From: a virus
Reading direction: 5' to 3' (one strand)
DNA length: 36,905 bases
Virus record (IMG/VR): IMGVR_UViG_3300030108_002446
Coordinates: 1-36,905 of that record
Positions 15,163-23,923 of this stretch are shown in pieces. Below the pieces are notes generated by a model that saw only the letters and a program-made list of their open reading frames with translations, did no database searches and was not told the origin of the DNA. The stretch's first letter is position 1. Every line of letters starts with the position of its first letter. The position numbers were made by a program, and so were the translations under genes.

Positions 15163-16113
15163 ATGGCATTAGCTACTAACGCCCTTACTTCATATTCAGC
15201 TGTTGGTAATCGAGAAGATTTACAAGATACCATTTATTCTATCTCGCCAACTGACACGCCTATTATGAGTTCTATAGGGCAAACTTCAGCAGCAGCAACT
15301 ACGCACGAATGGCAAACAGATGCCCTAGCGTCAGCTGCTACTAATAACGCACAACTTGAAGGTGATGAAATTTCTGTCGCTGCAAGTTCTGCAACAACCA
15401 GGGTAACAAATATTTGTCAAATTATGAATAAAACCGTTACCGTTACTGGATCACAAGAAGCTGTTAACAGTGCTGGCAGAGCGTCAGAACTGGCATATCA
15501 ACTTGCCAAACGCAGTAAAGAGTTGAAGAGAGATATTGAAGCAACAATAACTGCAAACCAAGGGCAAACAGCTGGTAATGCAACTACAGCTAGAAAAATG
15601 AGAGGTCTTCCATCCTGGTTAGCTACAAACGTAAGTTTAAGTAGTGGATCTACTAATGGTGTAAATGCTTCTGGCGTTACAGCTGGTAGAACTGATGGAA
15701 CTCAAAGAGCGCTTACTGAAGCAATATTAAAAGATGTTATTAAACAAGCATGGGATGAAGGTGGTGAACCTACTGTCGTAACTGTTGGATCTTTTAATAA
15801 AGGTGTTATCAGTGGTTTTACTGGGCGTTCACAAGCTAGACAAAATATTGCAGCAGACAGCATACAAGCAGCAGCTGCTTTATACATTGGTGATTTTGGA
15901 ACTTACACAATAACTCCAAATCGTTTTCAACGATCAAGAGATGCGTTTGTTTTAGATCCATCAATGGCATCACTAGCATATCTCAGACCAGTGCAAACTA
16001 TCGAGTTAGCAAAAACAGCAGATGCTGAAAAAAGAGCAATCATTACTGAATTGACATTAGTCATTAATAATGAAAAAGCTCATGGTGGAGCATTTGACTT
16101 AACAACATCGTAA
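15163..16113 (+). CDS. Major capsid protein, SU10 / DUF5309 family
   Basis: This is the main shell protein with an HK97-like fold expected. Of 316 residues, the N-terminus TSYSAVGNREDLQDTIYSISPTDTPIMS is the family signature; RVTNICQIMNKTVTVTGSQEAV and RDIEATI follow in the E-loop/spine region, then the axial/P-domain part with DFGTYTITPNRFQR and an AYLRPVQTIELAKTADAEKRAI strand block near the end. Length is typical. GGAG lies just upstream. A terminator-like hairpin follows at 16135-16194 and would favour high capsid mRNA relative to downstream genes. Confidence 0.93.
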   Translation: MALATNALTSYSAVGNREDLQDTIYSISPTDTPIMSSIGQTSAAATTHEWQTDALASAATNNAQLEGDEISVAASSATTRVTNICQIMNKTVTVTGSQEAVNSAGRASELAYQLAKRSKELKRDIEATITANQGQTAGNATTARKMRGLPSWLATNVSLSSGSTNGVNASGVTAGRTDGTQRALTEAILKDVIKQAWDEGGEPTVVTVGSFNKGVISGFTGRSQARQNIAADSIQAAAALYIGDFGTYTITPNRFQRSRDAFVLDPSMASLAYLRPVQTIELAKTADAEKRAIITELTLVINNEKAHGGAFDLTTS

Positions 16114-16134
16114 TTTCTGTCCTCCAGAAATATT

Positions 16135-16194
16135 AGGAGCGTCCTTTTGCTATTACATTTTAGGATTTTATCCCAACTTGAGGGCGCTCCTTTT
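16135..16194 (+). terminator. Terminator-like stem-loop after the capsid gene
   Basis: AGGAGCGTCC (16135-16144) pairs with GGGCGCTCCT (16182-16191), ten pairs with one G-U. The ~37-base interior contains a second small hairpin, GGAT-TTT-ATCC (16163-16173), and the outer stem is followed by TTTT. The short T run suggests partial termination or an mRNA-stabilising 3' structure. A 7-bp ATTTCTG/CAGAAAT hairpin overlaps the capsid stop region just before it. Confidence 0.6.
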
Positions 16195-16207
16195 AATAGG
16201 TAAGAAT

Positions 16208-16501
16208 ATGAAAAAATTATTAGACAAAACTGCAAACGGTCGTATCAACGAATATTTTGATTACGATCCTATTACTCAAAAAGTAACAATATATAGAGAA
16301 GAATTTGTAGATCCATTAGTCAATTTTTCGCAAGCATTACATAATGAAGCACCATTAGAAAAAGATAATAAATTAGCTGCGCTAGTTCCAGATCATGTAT
16401 TAACACATGCATTACAAAATAAATGGGGCGAAGACGATTGGAAACGATGGGCAAATAATTCTGACAATGATAGATTACGTATTTATAAAGGAAATTTATA
16501 A
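16208..16501 (+). CDS. Unknown 97-aa protein between capsid and adaptor
   Basis: The function is not recognised. ATG 16208 has AGG seven bases upstream; an earlier TTG at 16178 lies inside the stem-loop and is unlikely. The protein starts MKKLLDKTANGRINEYF and has a short helical/beta pattern with WGEDDWKRWAN near the end. The final A of its TAA is the first base of the adaptor ATG (TAATG at 16501), so it is probably a small connector-region or head-completion protein. Confidence 0.65.
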   Translation: MKKLLDKTANGRINEYFDYDPITQKVTIYREEFVDPLVNFSQALHNEAPLEKDNKLAALVPDHVLTHALQNKWGEDDWKRWANNSDNDRLRIYKGNL

Positions 16502-17124
16502 TGGCGTTAAATACTTACGCATTATTGCAAACATCAATAGCTGATCAATTAAATAGAACAGATTTAACAGCTGAAATAAAAGATGCAATATTACTAACAG
16601 AAAAAAGATTAAATCGTGTACTAAAATATCCTAAATTAGAAAAACGTGCTACAGCTACACTTAATGCAGAATTTGAAGCTGTGCCTTCTGATATGTTAGA
16701 AATGGTAAGTATTAAATTAAAAACCAATCCAGAAAGTACAGTAGAACAAGTATCATATGATCAATTACATGAATTAGTTCCATCAACTTCTACAGGCAAA
16801 CCAAGATATTTTGCAAGGCAAGGTAAAGAATTAACTTTTAGACCAATACCAGATGCAACAGGATATACAGCAGAATTAATTTACCAGGCAGAAATAGCAG
16901 CATTGTCAGACAGTAATACAACGAATGATGTATTAACTGATTTTCCAGATTTGTATCTTTATGGATCATTAATACACATGGAAGCACATGTAAAAAATGA
17001 TGAAAGAATTGCACTTTGGACAACACTTTTTAATGAAGCGTTGTTAGAAGCGCAAAAAAACTCCCAGGCAAGTAAATATGGTGGGGGATTACTTAGAATG
17101 AAACCAGGATTTGCAGTAACATAA
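16501..17124 (+). CDS. Head-tail adaptor protein (SU10-adaptor-like)
   Basis: It probably forms the ring that joins portal and tail. The 207-residue protein has the helical start TYALLQTSIADQLNRTDLTAEIKDAILLTEKRLNRVL, followed by the beta segment VPSDMLEMVSIKL, PRYFARQGKELTFRP and LIYQAEIAALSDSN, and a helical end with DLYLYGSLIHMEAHVKNDERI. This is the order known for phage adaptor proteins of the SU10/gp4-like type. It sits directly after the capsid block, as expected. Confidence 0.87.
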   Translation: MALNTYALLQTSIADQLNRTDLTAEIKDAILLTEKRLNRVLKYPKLEKRATATLNAEFEAVPSDMLEMVSIKLKTNPESTVEQVSYDQLHELVPSTSTGKPRYFARQGKELTFRPIPDATGYTAELIYQAEIAALSDSNTTNDVLTDFPDLYLYGSLIHMEAHVKNDERIALWTTLFNEALLEAQKNSQASKYGGGLLRMKPGFAVT

Positions 17125-17137
17125 GGAGAAAAAAATA

Positions 17138-17572
17138 ATGTCTGCTTTAACAAATGACGCTGAGAATATTATGTTAGATATATTACTTGGCAAAAGAACT
17201 TCCCAGGACAGTAGTACTACCAGCACTGCTAATATGTACACTGCATTGGGATTATCAACATCAATATATGTTGGTCTTCATACAGCATCACCAGGAGAAG
17301 CTGGATCTACATCTAATGAATTAAGTGGTAATAACTATGCTAGAACTCTAGCAGCATTTGATGCAGCATCTAGTGGCGCTAGTGATAATAGTGGATCTGT
17401 CGAGTTTCCAATAGCTAGTGGAACTTGGGGAACAATATCACATTTTAGTCTACATACAGCGCAAACTGGTGGCACTATGTTAGTGCATGGTGCTGTTACA
17501 ACATCAAAGTCAGTAGCAAGTGGAGATACAATACGTTTTTCAGCTGGTGACTTAGATATAAGTATAGACTAA
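17138..17572 (+). CDS. Small tail structural protein (beta-sandwich)
   Basis: The 144-residue protein has the pattern IYVGLHTASPGEAGSTSNEL, NYARTLAAFDAAS, WGTISHFSLH, GGTMLVHGAVTTSKSVASGD and FSAGDLDISID. From memory this describes a common family of minor tail or fibre-anchor proteins in siphoviruses and podoviruses. It is beta-rich with no catalytic motif. AAGGAG precedes the start, and its stop overlaps the next ATG (TAATG). Confidence 0.7.
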   Translation: MSALTNDAENIMLDILLGKRTSQDSSTTSTANMYTALGLSTSIYVGLHTASPGEAGSTSNELSGNNYARTLAAFDAASSGASDNSGSVEFPIASGTWGTISHFSLHTAQTGGTMLVHGAVTTSKSVASGDTIRFSAGDLDISID

Positions 17573-17952
17573 TGGCATTAGTAATAGCTGACAGAGTTAA
17601 AGAAACAACAACTTTAACTGGTACGTCAAACGCAATAAATCTAGGTGGCGCATTTACTAGTTTTGCAACTTTTGCAAGTAAATTATCAAATGCTGACACT
17701 ACCTACTATTGTATAGAAGACACACAAGGGAATTTTGAAATAGGTTTAGGCACTTACAATAGTTCATCTAATAATATTGCCAGGACAACAGTTTTAAAAA
17801 GTAGTAACAGTAATACAGCTGTTAACTGGTCTTCTGGCAGTAAAACAGTTTTTATGACAGTACCAGCAGAAAAATTTATATTTAAAGATGCTACAGGAAA
17901 TTCACCAGATGTAGTAGCAACAGCAATAACTTTTAGTATAGCATTAGGATAA
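17572..17952 (+). CDS. Tail fibre-stem-like structural protein
   Basis: It starts MALVIADRVKETTTLTGTSNAINLGGA and continues TYYCIEDTQGNFEIGLGTYN, ARTTVLKSS and FMTVPAEKFIFKD, a pattern seen in marine and T7-like phage tail proteins that link fibres to the tail. It is 126 residues, beta-rich, and coupled by TAATG to the preceding structural gene. The exact place in the virion is not known. Confidence 0.7.
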   Translation: MALVIADRVKETTTLTGTSNAINLGGAFTSFATFASKLSNADTTYYCIEDTQGNFEIGLGTYNSSSNNIARTTVLKSSNSNTAVNWSSGSKTVFMTVPAEKFIFKDATGNSPDVVATAITFSIALG

Positions 17953-17955
17953 AAA

Positions 17956-18294
17956 ATGGCAGACGTTTTAAAATCTACAAATAAGCGCATAACGACAGCA
18001 GCTGGATCTTTATTTACTGATACAGTATTTCAAAGTCCAAGTGGTAAAACATGCACAATTATAGGAATTAATTTTGCAGCAATAACACAGAATACTGTAC
18101 AGATAAGATGCACATTAGTTAAAAATGCAACATCGTCAGAAAAACATTTGATAGGTTTAGACACAGATCTACCAAACAAATCTGCAATATATTTTGAAAA
18201 CAAGCACGTTTTAGAAAGCCAGGACAGTATAAAAGTCACTTGTAATACTGATGACGCAGTAGATGTAACATTGAGTTACCTGGAGCAATCGTAA
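17956..18294 (+). CDS. Small unknown structural protein (112 aa)
   Basis: The function is not recognised. It is beta-strand-rich with alternating hydrophobic and polar residues (CTIIGINFAAIT, QIRCTLVKN, IKVTCNTDDAVDVTLSYLEQ) typical of a compact beta-sandwich. It sits between tail structural genes and the first fibre gene, and its stop overlaps the fibre start by one base (TAATG). It could be a fibre-joining or decoration protein. Confidence 0.65.
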   Translation: MADVLKSTNKRITTAAGSLFTDTVFQSPSGKTCTIIGINFAAITQNTVQIRCTLVKNATSSEKHLIGLDTDLPNKSAIYFENKHVLESQDSIKVTCNTDDAVDVTLSYLEQS

Positions 18295-19442
18295 TGCCTT
18301 TTATTGGAAAAAAAATAGTACAAAACCAGGTCACTGGAACTGATATTGTAGATGGCACATTAGTCGCAGCTGATATAGCAGATGGTGCAGTATCAACAGC
18401 TAAACTTGCAGCAGACGCTGTTGATGGTACTAAACTTGCTGATAATGCTGTAAACAGTGAGCATTATACAGATGGAAGTATAGACACAGCACATGTAGCT
18501 GATGGAAACATTACAACTGCAAAAGTTGCCGATGATGCTGTTACACAAGCCAAAATAGCAGCAGATGCAGTAGGTACAAATGAATTAGCCAACGATGTAA
18601 CTATTAGTACAAGTGGTGCAATAAGCACTAGCAACAATTTAACTGTCAGAAATTCAAGTACAACTGGAGCAACAATTAATGTTGGAACGACCAGTACAAG
18701 TGTTGCTAATGGTGGTTATATTGGTGGTATACTGTTTGATGCTAGTACAGCAAATTCTGCTGTTGCAAGAATACAAGTACTATCAAATGGGCAGACAGAT
18801 GCTGGTAATACTGGAACTGGAGCAGATTTTTCTTTTGAATGTAGAGATAATAATCAATCATTTACTGAAAAATTTAGAATTACTGGTGATGGTAAAGTAG
18901 GAATAGGAATAAACGACCCTTCTCATCAACTGCACATAGAAAGCAGTGGTTCTAATAGCTATGCAACAATGAAACTAGAAGGTCAGAATAGAGGTGGTCA
19001 AATTGATATGTTTCAAAACACCCTTATTACCAACCAAATATTAGGTGACCAATCTGGAAATCTTTATTTTGGTTCAAGTGGTGGTTTTGGACAAGTAGCT
19101 ATAGACAGCCAAGCATTTATGTCAGCTACAAATAAAGCCTTTGGTTTTAGAACATCAACATTCATTACAACAATGGCTGATGACACAATTAAAACTATAG
19201 TAACAAATGGTAGTGGTTTAATTATTGTTAGTAGTTACACTTATGGTCGTGTAGCCATTTACAAACATGATTATATAGGTGGCACAACACTTATGGTTGG
19301 AGATACACTTTATTATGCAACAACAAATACAGATGGAAAATACAGTGTTGAAAGTGGTTCTAATTCATATACAGCACAGTTAAGAAATAGGTTTGGTGGC
19401 AACGCAGATTTCAAAGTTATGTTTATAGGAACTTATCAATAA
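18294..19442 (+). CDS. Tail fibre protein 1
   Basis: The 382-residue fibre has an N-terminal repeat region (residues ~15-110) of units like DGAVSTAKLAADAVDGTKLADNAV, a repeat type that forms a trimeric coiled shaft. Then come TISTSGAISTSNNLTV, a beta-rich body with DGKVGIGINDPSHQLHIESSG, and a C-terminal region that may be the receptor-binding head. No S74 chaperone motif is present. A CCAGG site occurs near its start (18327) but none in the rest of the gene, unlike neighbouring genes. It probably determines host binding. Confidence 0.85.
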   Translation: MPFIGKKIVQNQVTGTDIVDGTLVAADIADGAVSTAKLAADAVDGTKLADNAVNSEHYTDGSIDTAHVADGNITTAKVADDAVTQAKIAADAVGTNELANDVTISTSGAISTSNNLTVRNSSTTGATINVGTTSTSVANGGYIGGILFDASTANSAVARIQVLSNGQTDAGNTGTGADFSFECRDNNQSFTEKFRITGDGKVGIGINDPSHQLHIESSGSNSYATMKLEGQNRGGQIDMFQNTLITNQILGDQSGNLYFGSSGGFGQVAIDSQAFMSATNKAFGFRTSTFITTMADDTIKTIVTNGSGLIIVSSYTYGRVAIYKHDYIGGTTLMVGDTLYYATTNTDGKYSVESGSNSYTAQLRNRFGGNADFKVMFIGTYQ

Positions 19443-19452
19443 GGGAAAAGTT

Positions 19453-19719
19453 ATGGCAATAAATAAAATACAAGTTTCAATGATTGAAAATGAAGAATAC
19501 GAAGGTGCATTAAAGAAAAATGTTACATTAGATATTTTTGATGATGCTATCGAAGGTGGTTATTGTATCACTAAATATTTAGAAATCGTCAAAGATAAAA
19601 CAGATGATGAATATGTCAAAGATGCTTATGCTTTAATGACAGACCAAATTACAGAATGGCAAAATTCTAAAAAATCTGTAGGTAAAACATTTAATCCAAA
19701 TACTGGAAAGATTGAATAA
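19453..19719 (+). CDS. Unknown 88-aa protein between fibre genes
   Basis: The function is not recognised. It is an acidic, helical protein (FDDAIEGGYCITKYLEIVKDKTDDEYVKDAY at about residues 28-58, shown only for composition) with a C-terminal NPNTGKIE. Its place between two fibre genes and its small acidic character fit a fibre-assembly chaperone, but no family match is claimed. AAGGG precedes the start; its stop overlaps the next ATG (AATAATG). Confidence 0.6.
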   Translation: MAINKIQVSMIENEEYEGALKKNVTLDIFDDAIEGGYCITKYLEIVKDKTDDEYVKDAYALMTDQITEWQNSKKSVGKTFNPNTGKIE

Positions 19720-22073
19720 TGCCATATTTAGGAAGAGGATCTGATAACGGTTTTTCTATAAGAAACAGATATATTTTTACAGCTACGGCAAATCAACAAA
19801 ATTTTTCTGGTGCAGACGCTAACTCAAACACACTTGCCCTGGAAGATGGGTTTTTAACAGACGTATTTGTGAATGGCATAATGCTAAAACCAACTACAGA
19901 TTATACTTTAAATAATTCTACAAATACATTGTCACTTGTATCAGCAGCAGATGCTAACGAAGAAGTAACTATCCTGGTATATCAAATTTTTGCATTATCG
20001 GACGCAATGCCAACAAGTGGTGGAACATTTTCTGGTGCATTAACAAATAATTCCACTACTACATTTAATGATGATGTTACATTTACTGGTGCTAATTACA
20101 ATGTCGTATGGGATAAATCAGATAATGCATTAGAATTTGCTGATGATGCTAAACTTACATTTGGAGATGGTGCTGATTTAACAATTAGGCATGATAGTTC
20201 AAACAATAGTACTTACATTGAAGAAAGTGGTACTGGTCATTTAATTATAAAAGCTGATGATTTATTCTTTCAAAATGCAGCTGGTACTCAAAATATGGCA
20301 TTTTTTCAAGATGGAGGTGTAGTTCAATTAAGACATAATAATCAGACAAAATTTCAAACATCAAGCACTGGTGCAACTGTAACTGGAACATTAACAGCTA
20401 CTACACTTGCTGGAACATTATCTACAGCTGCTCAACCAAACATAACAAGTGTTGGTACGTTAACTTCAGCTACAGTAAGTGGTGATTTAACTGTAGATAC
20501 TTCCACATTAAAAGTTGATAGCAGTAATAATAGAGTGGGTATAGGTACTGCAACTCCAGCTTTTTTCACTGAAATATCAAATTCTAGTACATCAACAACT
20601 TTAACTGGATTAACTGATGCACAACTTGTTTTGGTAAATACTGGCACTGCTACTGCCAATCAATTTACTAAGATTGGTTTTAGATTTGCTGATGGTACTT
20701 ATAATGGTCAAGCTATGATTGCTGGTGTTAGAGAAAGTGCAACATCAAGAGCAGTAGCTTTAGCATTGTATTCTGCTCCAAGTGCAGATGGTGACCCAGA
20801 TGAAGTAATAAGAATTAGTAGTACAGGTAAAGTAGGGATAGGAACTACAAATCCACAAGACCCACTTCATACATATTTAGCAAGTGGTCAAAGAGTTGCA
20901 AGATTTGAAGCAAACAATTCTACTTCTGCACATATAGCCTTTAAAGCAAGTAATACATCTTTAATGCCTACAGTAGGTGTTAAAGACGAATCTTTTTATA
21001 TTAGCACTGGTGATGCTGTAGAAAGAATAAATATTGATGGTAATGGTAGAGTTGCAATAATAGATTCTTCTAATACTGTTTTAAAACAAAATGATGCTTC
21101 TAACTTAACAGTTAATTGTGATAACTCTGGTGGTCTTCTCATTAATAATATTGGTCAAACAAATGGCGAATTTTCAAAATTACTTTTTGCTTCTCATGCT
21201 ACTAATACTGCTTATCCAAAACAAGGGATAGGTGTTAAAAGAAATGGTGATTTTGGTGTTGGCGATATGGTATTTGCTGTAGACAGTAATGCAGATGCAA
21301 ATGATGTTGATTTTACTGCTGATGCTAAAATGACAATACTTCAAGATGGTAGAATTGGTATAGGAGATAGTGGACAAACAAATGTAGGAATGACTTTTAC
21401 TAAAGAAGTTAGTGGTGCAACTTTAAAAATTACAAATGCCACAAACGATTATGGAAGTAATAATATATGGTCTGTATTAGGTAATAACACTAATGATGAC
21501 GGCTGTAATTTATACGCTGGATATTCAGCTGGTGGTCATAGATTTTTTGTAAATGGTAATGGAACTGTTCATAATGCTACTGGTGGTTATCATCAAATAG
21601 CTTCAGATGAAAGATTAAAATACGATATTAAAGATGCAAACTCACAATGGGATGACATAAAACAATTAAAGTTTAGAAATTTTAAAAAACACGATACAGA
21701 TGATTTAGTGCTTTTAGGTGTTATTGCTCAAGAAGCAGAAAAGATATGTCCAAAACTTGTAATGGAAAGAAACCCATTAGAAACTGAAGTAGCATACAAT
21801 TCAGAGTTTGGAACACTTTACACAAAAGATGATGCTGAAACTCAAGATGTTCTATTTACCAAAGATGACCAAGATGTAAAAGATGGAAAAGCAAAAGTAG
21901 GCGACCTTAAAACTGAAGCATCAAAAAATATAGGTGATGTTAAAGAGGTAAAATCAAAAGTAAAAGTGTTTAAAGACAGTATTTTATTTTGGAAAACAGC
22001 AAAAGCATTACAAGAAGCTATAGCAAAAATAGAAACATTAGAAGCTAAAGTAAAAGCATTGGAGGAAGCATGA
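19719..22073 (+). CDS. Tail fibre/spike with S74 self-cleaving chaperone domain
   Basis: This is a 784-residue host-recognition protein. The N-terminal ~100 residues (FTATANQQNFSG, GFLTDVFVNGIMLKPTTDYTL) match the common fibre anchor domain. A beta-helical body follows with repeated DGKVGIGTTNPQDPLH-like and DGRIGIGDSGQ-like segments. Near the C-terminus SDERLKYDI gives Ser629 and Lys634, the catalytic dyad of the S74 intramolecular chaperone, so cleavage is expected just before Ser629 after trimer folding. The last residues (IAKIETLEAKVKALEEA) are the usual coiled coil. CCWGG sites occur only in the anchor part (19837, 19971). Confidence 0.9.
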   Translation: MPYLGRGSDNGFSIRNRYIFTATANQQNFSGADANSNTLALEDGFLTDVFVNGIMLKPTTDYTLNNSTNTLSLVSAADANEEVTILVYQIFALSDAMPTSGGTFSGALTNNSTTTFNDDVTFTGANYNVVWDKSDNALEFADDAKLTFGDGADLTIRHDSSNNSTYIEESGTGHLIIKADDLFFQNAAGTQNMAFFQDGGVVQLRHNNQTKFQTSSTGATVTGTLTATTLAGTLSTAAQPNITSVGTLTSATVSGDLTVDTSTLKVDSSNNRVGIGTATPAFFTEISNSSTSTTLTGLTDAQLVLVNTGTATANQFTKIGFRFADGTYNGQAMIAGVRESATSRAVALALYSAPSADGDPDEVIRISSTGKVGIGTTNPQDPLHTYLASGQRVARFEANNSTSAHIAFKASNTSLMPTVGVKDESFYISTGDAVERINIDGNGRVAIIDSSNTVLKQNDASNLTVNCDNSGGLLINNIGQTNGEFSKLLFASHATNTAYPKQGIGVKRNGDFGVGDMVFAVDSNADANDVDFTADAKMTILQDGRIGIGDSGQTNVGMTFTKEVSGATLKITNATNDYGSNNIWSVLGNNTNDDGCNLYAGYSAGGHRFFVNGNGTVHNATGGYHQIASDERLKYDIKDANSQWDDIKQLKFRNFKKHDTDDLVLLGVIAQEAEKICPKLVMERNPLETEVAYNSEFGTLYTKDDAETQDVLFTKDDQDVKDGKAKVGDLKTEASKNIGDVKEVKSKVKVFKDSILFWKTAKALQEAIAKIETLEAKVKALEEA

Positions 22074-22759
22074 GTTTAGCCAGGAATTTAAGTAAATTTA
22101 AACCATCATCAAGTGGTTTAATTGAAACAGATGACATTGCTGATGATGCAGTTACAAATGCAAAGGTTGGAGATGATATAGCTGTTGGTAAATTTATTAC
22201 TAAAATTACAGCAAGTAATGATGCAACTGTTTCGTTTGGTAGTAGTTCAATAACTGATGATTTTGATATTTATGATGTTGTATTTCATAAAGTAAGACCA
22301 ACAGCAAATGGTACTATACTTTGTTGCCGATTTGGATTAGATGGTGCAAGTGGATTGTCTACTGGTAACACAGATTATGGTTACGTTATGAGAAACTCCT
22401 TTTTAGGTACACCAAATAATGCTTATGGTGTCGCTTTTTCAATAGACAGTAACGATAACAAAATTGTTTTACACGCATTAAACGGAAATACAGATTTAGG
22501 TACAGGAAATGGAAGTGGTTTTAGTGGACATTATCGTTTTCACAATTTAAGAAGCACTGAAGATCTTGTAAGAAAAACGGTTACAAATATTGATTTAGCT
22601 ATGCAAGGTCGATTTGCGTATGTAAGTACCTTTATTGATGATAATTTTATGGGTGCGTTTGCTTCAAGTTATACAACAAAAGTTGATGAAATTAGTTTTC
22701 ATATGTTGTCTGGAAATATCAACACTGGAACGTTATCACTATATGGGATTAAATTATAA
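22070..22759 (+). CDS. Tail fibre protein 3 (short)
   Basis: It starts at ATG 22070, overlapping the previous stop (ATGA). The 229-residue product begins with a short shaft repeat (IETDDIADDAVTNAKVGDDI, residues ~19-38), followed by a single beta-rich domain (SITDDFDIYDVVFHKVRP, HYRFHNLRS, TLSLYGIKL) that looks like a compact receptor-binding or carbohydrate-binding tip. It is much shorter than the neighbouring fibres and may form a side tip on one of them. Confidence 0.75.
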   Translation: MSLARNLSKFKPSSSGLIETDDIADDAVTNAKVGDDIAVGKFITKITASNDATVSFGSSSITDDFDIYDVVFHKVRPTANGTILCCRFGLDGASGLSTGNTDYGYVMRNSFLGTPNNAYGVAFSIDSNDNKIVLHALNGNTDLGTGNGSGFSGHYRFHNLRSTEDLVRKTVTNIDLAMQGRFAYVSTFIDDNFMGAFASSYTTKVDEISFHMLSGNINTGTLSLYGIKL

Positions 22760-23052
22760 TGAGCGAAGTTTTATATAAAAATGTAGATGGTGTTAGAACA
22801 AAATTAACTGATGCAGAAATTGAACAAAGAAAAAAAGATGAGCAACAAGCACTAGATGATGCCCCAAAATATAAACTTATGGAGATACGAAGCGAAAGAG
22901 AACCATTGTTATTAGAAGCTGACCATAAGATAAATACACTATTGGATAATGGTGGTGACGCAACTGCATGGCGAAAATACAGACAAGAATTAAGAGATAT
23001 AACTAAAGCATCTGATTTAGATAAAGTAACTTTTCCAAGTAAACCAAGTTAA
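22759..23052 (+). CDS. Tail fibre assembly chaperone-like protein
   Basis: The 97-residue protein has N-terminal TKLTDAEIEQRKKDEQQA and a C-terminal half KLMEIRSEREPLLLEADHKINTL ... AWRKYRQELRDITKASDL ... FPSKPS. This matches the pattern of phage tail-fibre assembly proteins (RDxLLxxTD ... WxxYRQxLRDI ... WPxxP). It is coupled to the fibre gene by a TAATG overlap, so it probably helps that fibre fold or attach. Confidence 0.75.
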   Translation: MSEVLYKNVDGVRTKLTDAEIEQRKKDEQQALDDAPKYKLMEIRSEREPLLLEADHKINTLLDNGGDATAWRKYRQELRDITKASDLDKVTFPSKPS

Positions 23053-23061
23053 GGAGTAAAA

Positions 23062-23109
23062 ATGAAAAATCAAAAGATAGACCAAAAAGTTGAAATGGAT
23101 AAAATATGA
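23062..23109 (+). CDS. Possible 15-codon coupled leader peptide
   Basis: ATG 23062 has the best ribosome site of this area (AAGGAG five bases upstream) but the frame ends after 15 codons at TGA 23107-23109, which overlaps ATG 23106 of the next gene (ATGA). It may serve to load ribosomes that then re-initiate. It could also be chance, since the next gene lacks a clear site of its own. Confidence 0.4.
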   Translation: MKNQKIDQKVEMDKI

Positions 23110-23333
23110 GCGATAACGTAATAAATATAAACGGCAAGGATCATAATATTGATATTATGTCCGATCAACAAAAGTATTTAATTAAACAAATAAGATCTTT
23201 GACAGCAGAAGAAGAACGATTGTCATTTCAACTTGATCCAATTCGTGTTGCAAAAAATGCTTTTACAAATTCTTTAATTCAATCATTAGAAGAAAAAGAT
23301 GAATTTAAAACAAAGGAAAGTACAAGTAATTAA
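23106..23333 (+). CDS. DUF6447-like small phage protein
   Basis: The 75-residue protein reads DNVININGKDHNID ... DQQKYLIKQIRSLTAEEERLSFQLDPIRVAKNAFTNSLIQSLEE, a helical pattern that resembles, from memory, a small family common in marine phages (DUF6447-like). Function is unknown. It is probably translationally coupled to a 15-codon leader and to the next gene (TAATG at 23333). Confidence 0.6.
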   Translation: MSDNVININGKDHNIDIMSDQQKYLIKQIRSLTAEEERLSFQLDPIRVAKNAFTNSLIQSLEEKDEFKTKESTSN

Positions 23334-23923
23334 TGTTGGGTAATTATCCAATATCAGCACATTCAATATCTTCTGCTGGACACAGATCACAAGATCTTGT
23401 TGCAAGCATATCTTCTGCATTATCAGTATCATCATCTATTGTATTAATAAGAGAAAATGCAGCCAATAGACCTACAACCGTAGTAGGGTCAGCTACAATA
23501 AAATTAATAAGTGGTGCAGCTGCTAATGCAAGTTCTTCCCTGGCAATGTCTGGTGGAATGACAGCAACATTTTCTGGTGCTGCCAATGTGTCAACATCAG
23601 CGTCAACAACAGGCGCTGTAAAACTTATAAGAAACGCATCTGGCAATATACTTACTGCTGTTACCAGTTCTGGTGCTATAAAGTTAATTAGGGGCGTAGA
23701 CGGTTCTGTGTCAGTGTCAGTTAATCAAAGCACTGATATGAGTGCAATATTGACTATTATAGGTAATGTGACAGGCACTGCGCCTATGACAGCTTTACTA
23801 ACTATACTAGGTGACATATGGACAGTACAAAACGCAAGTTCTACATCATTTAGTACACAAGCAGCAGCCAGTACAAGTTATACACAACAAACAACAACAA
23901 CTACTGAATATTTGGTACAATAA
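23333..23923 (+). CDS. Ser/Ala/Thr-rich tail structural protein
   Basis: The function is not recognised by family. The 196-residue protein is low-complexity, with repeated blocks such as GAVKLIRNASGNIL and GAIKLIRGVDGSVS and an IRENAANRPTTV segment, and it ends in a Ser/Thr/Gln-rich tail (TSYTQQTTTTTEYLVQ). Such beta-repeat proteins next to tail tube genes are usually minor virion components. It is joined to the nozzle-like gene by a TAATG overlap. Confidence 0.6.
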   Translation: MLGNYPISAHSISSAGHRSQDLVASISSALSVSSSIVLIRENAANRPTTVVGSATIKLISGAAANASSSLAMSGGMTATFSGAANVSTSASTTGAVKLIRNASGNILTAVTSSGAIKLIRGVDGSVSVSVNQSTDMSAILTIIGNVTGTAPMTALLTILGDIWTVQNASSTSFSTQAAASTSYTQQTTTTTEYLVQ

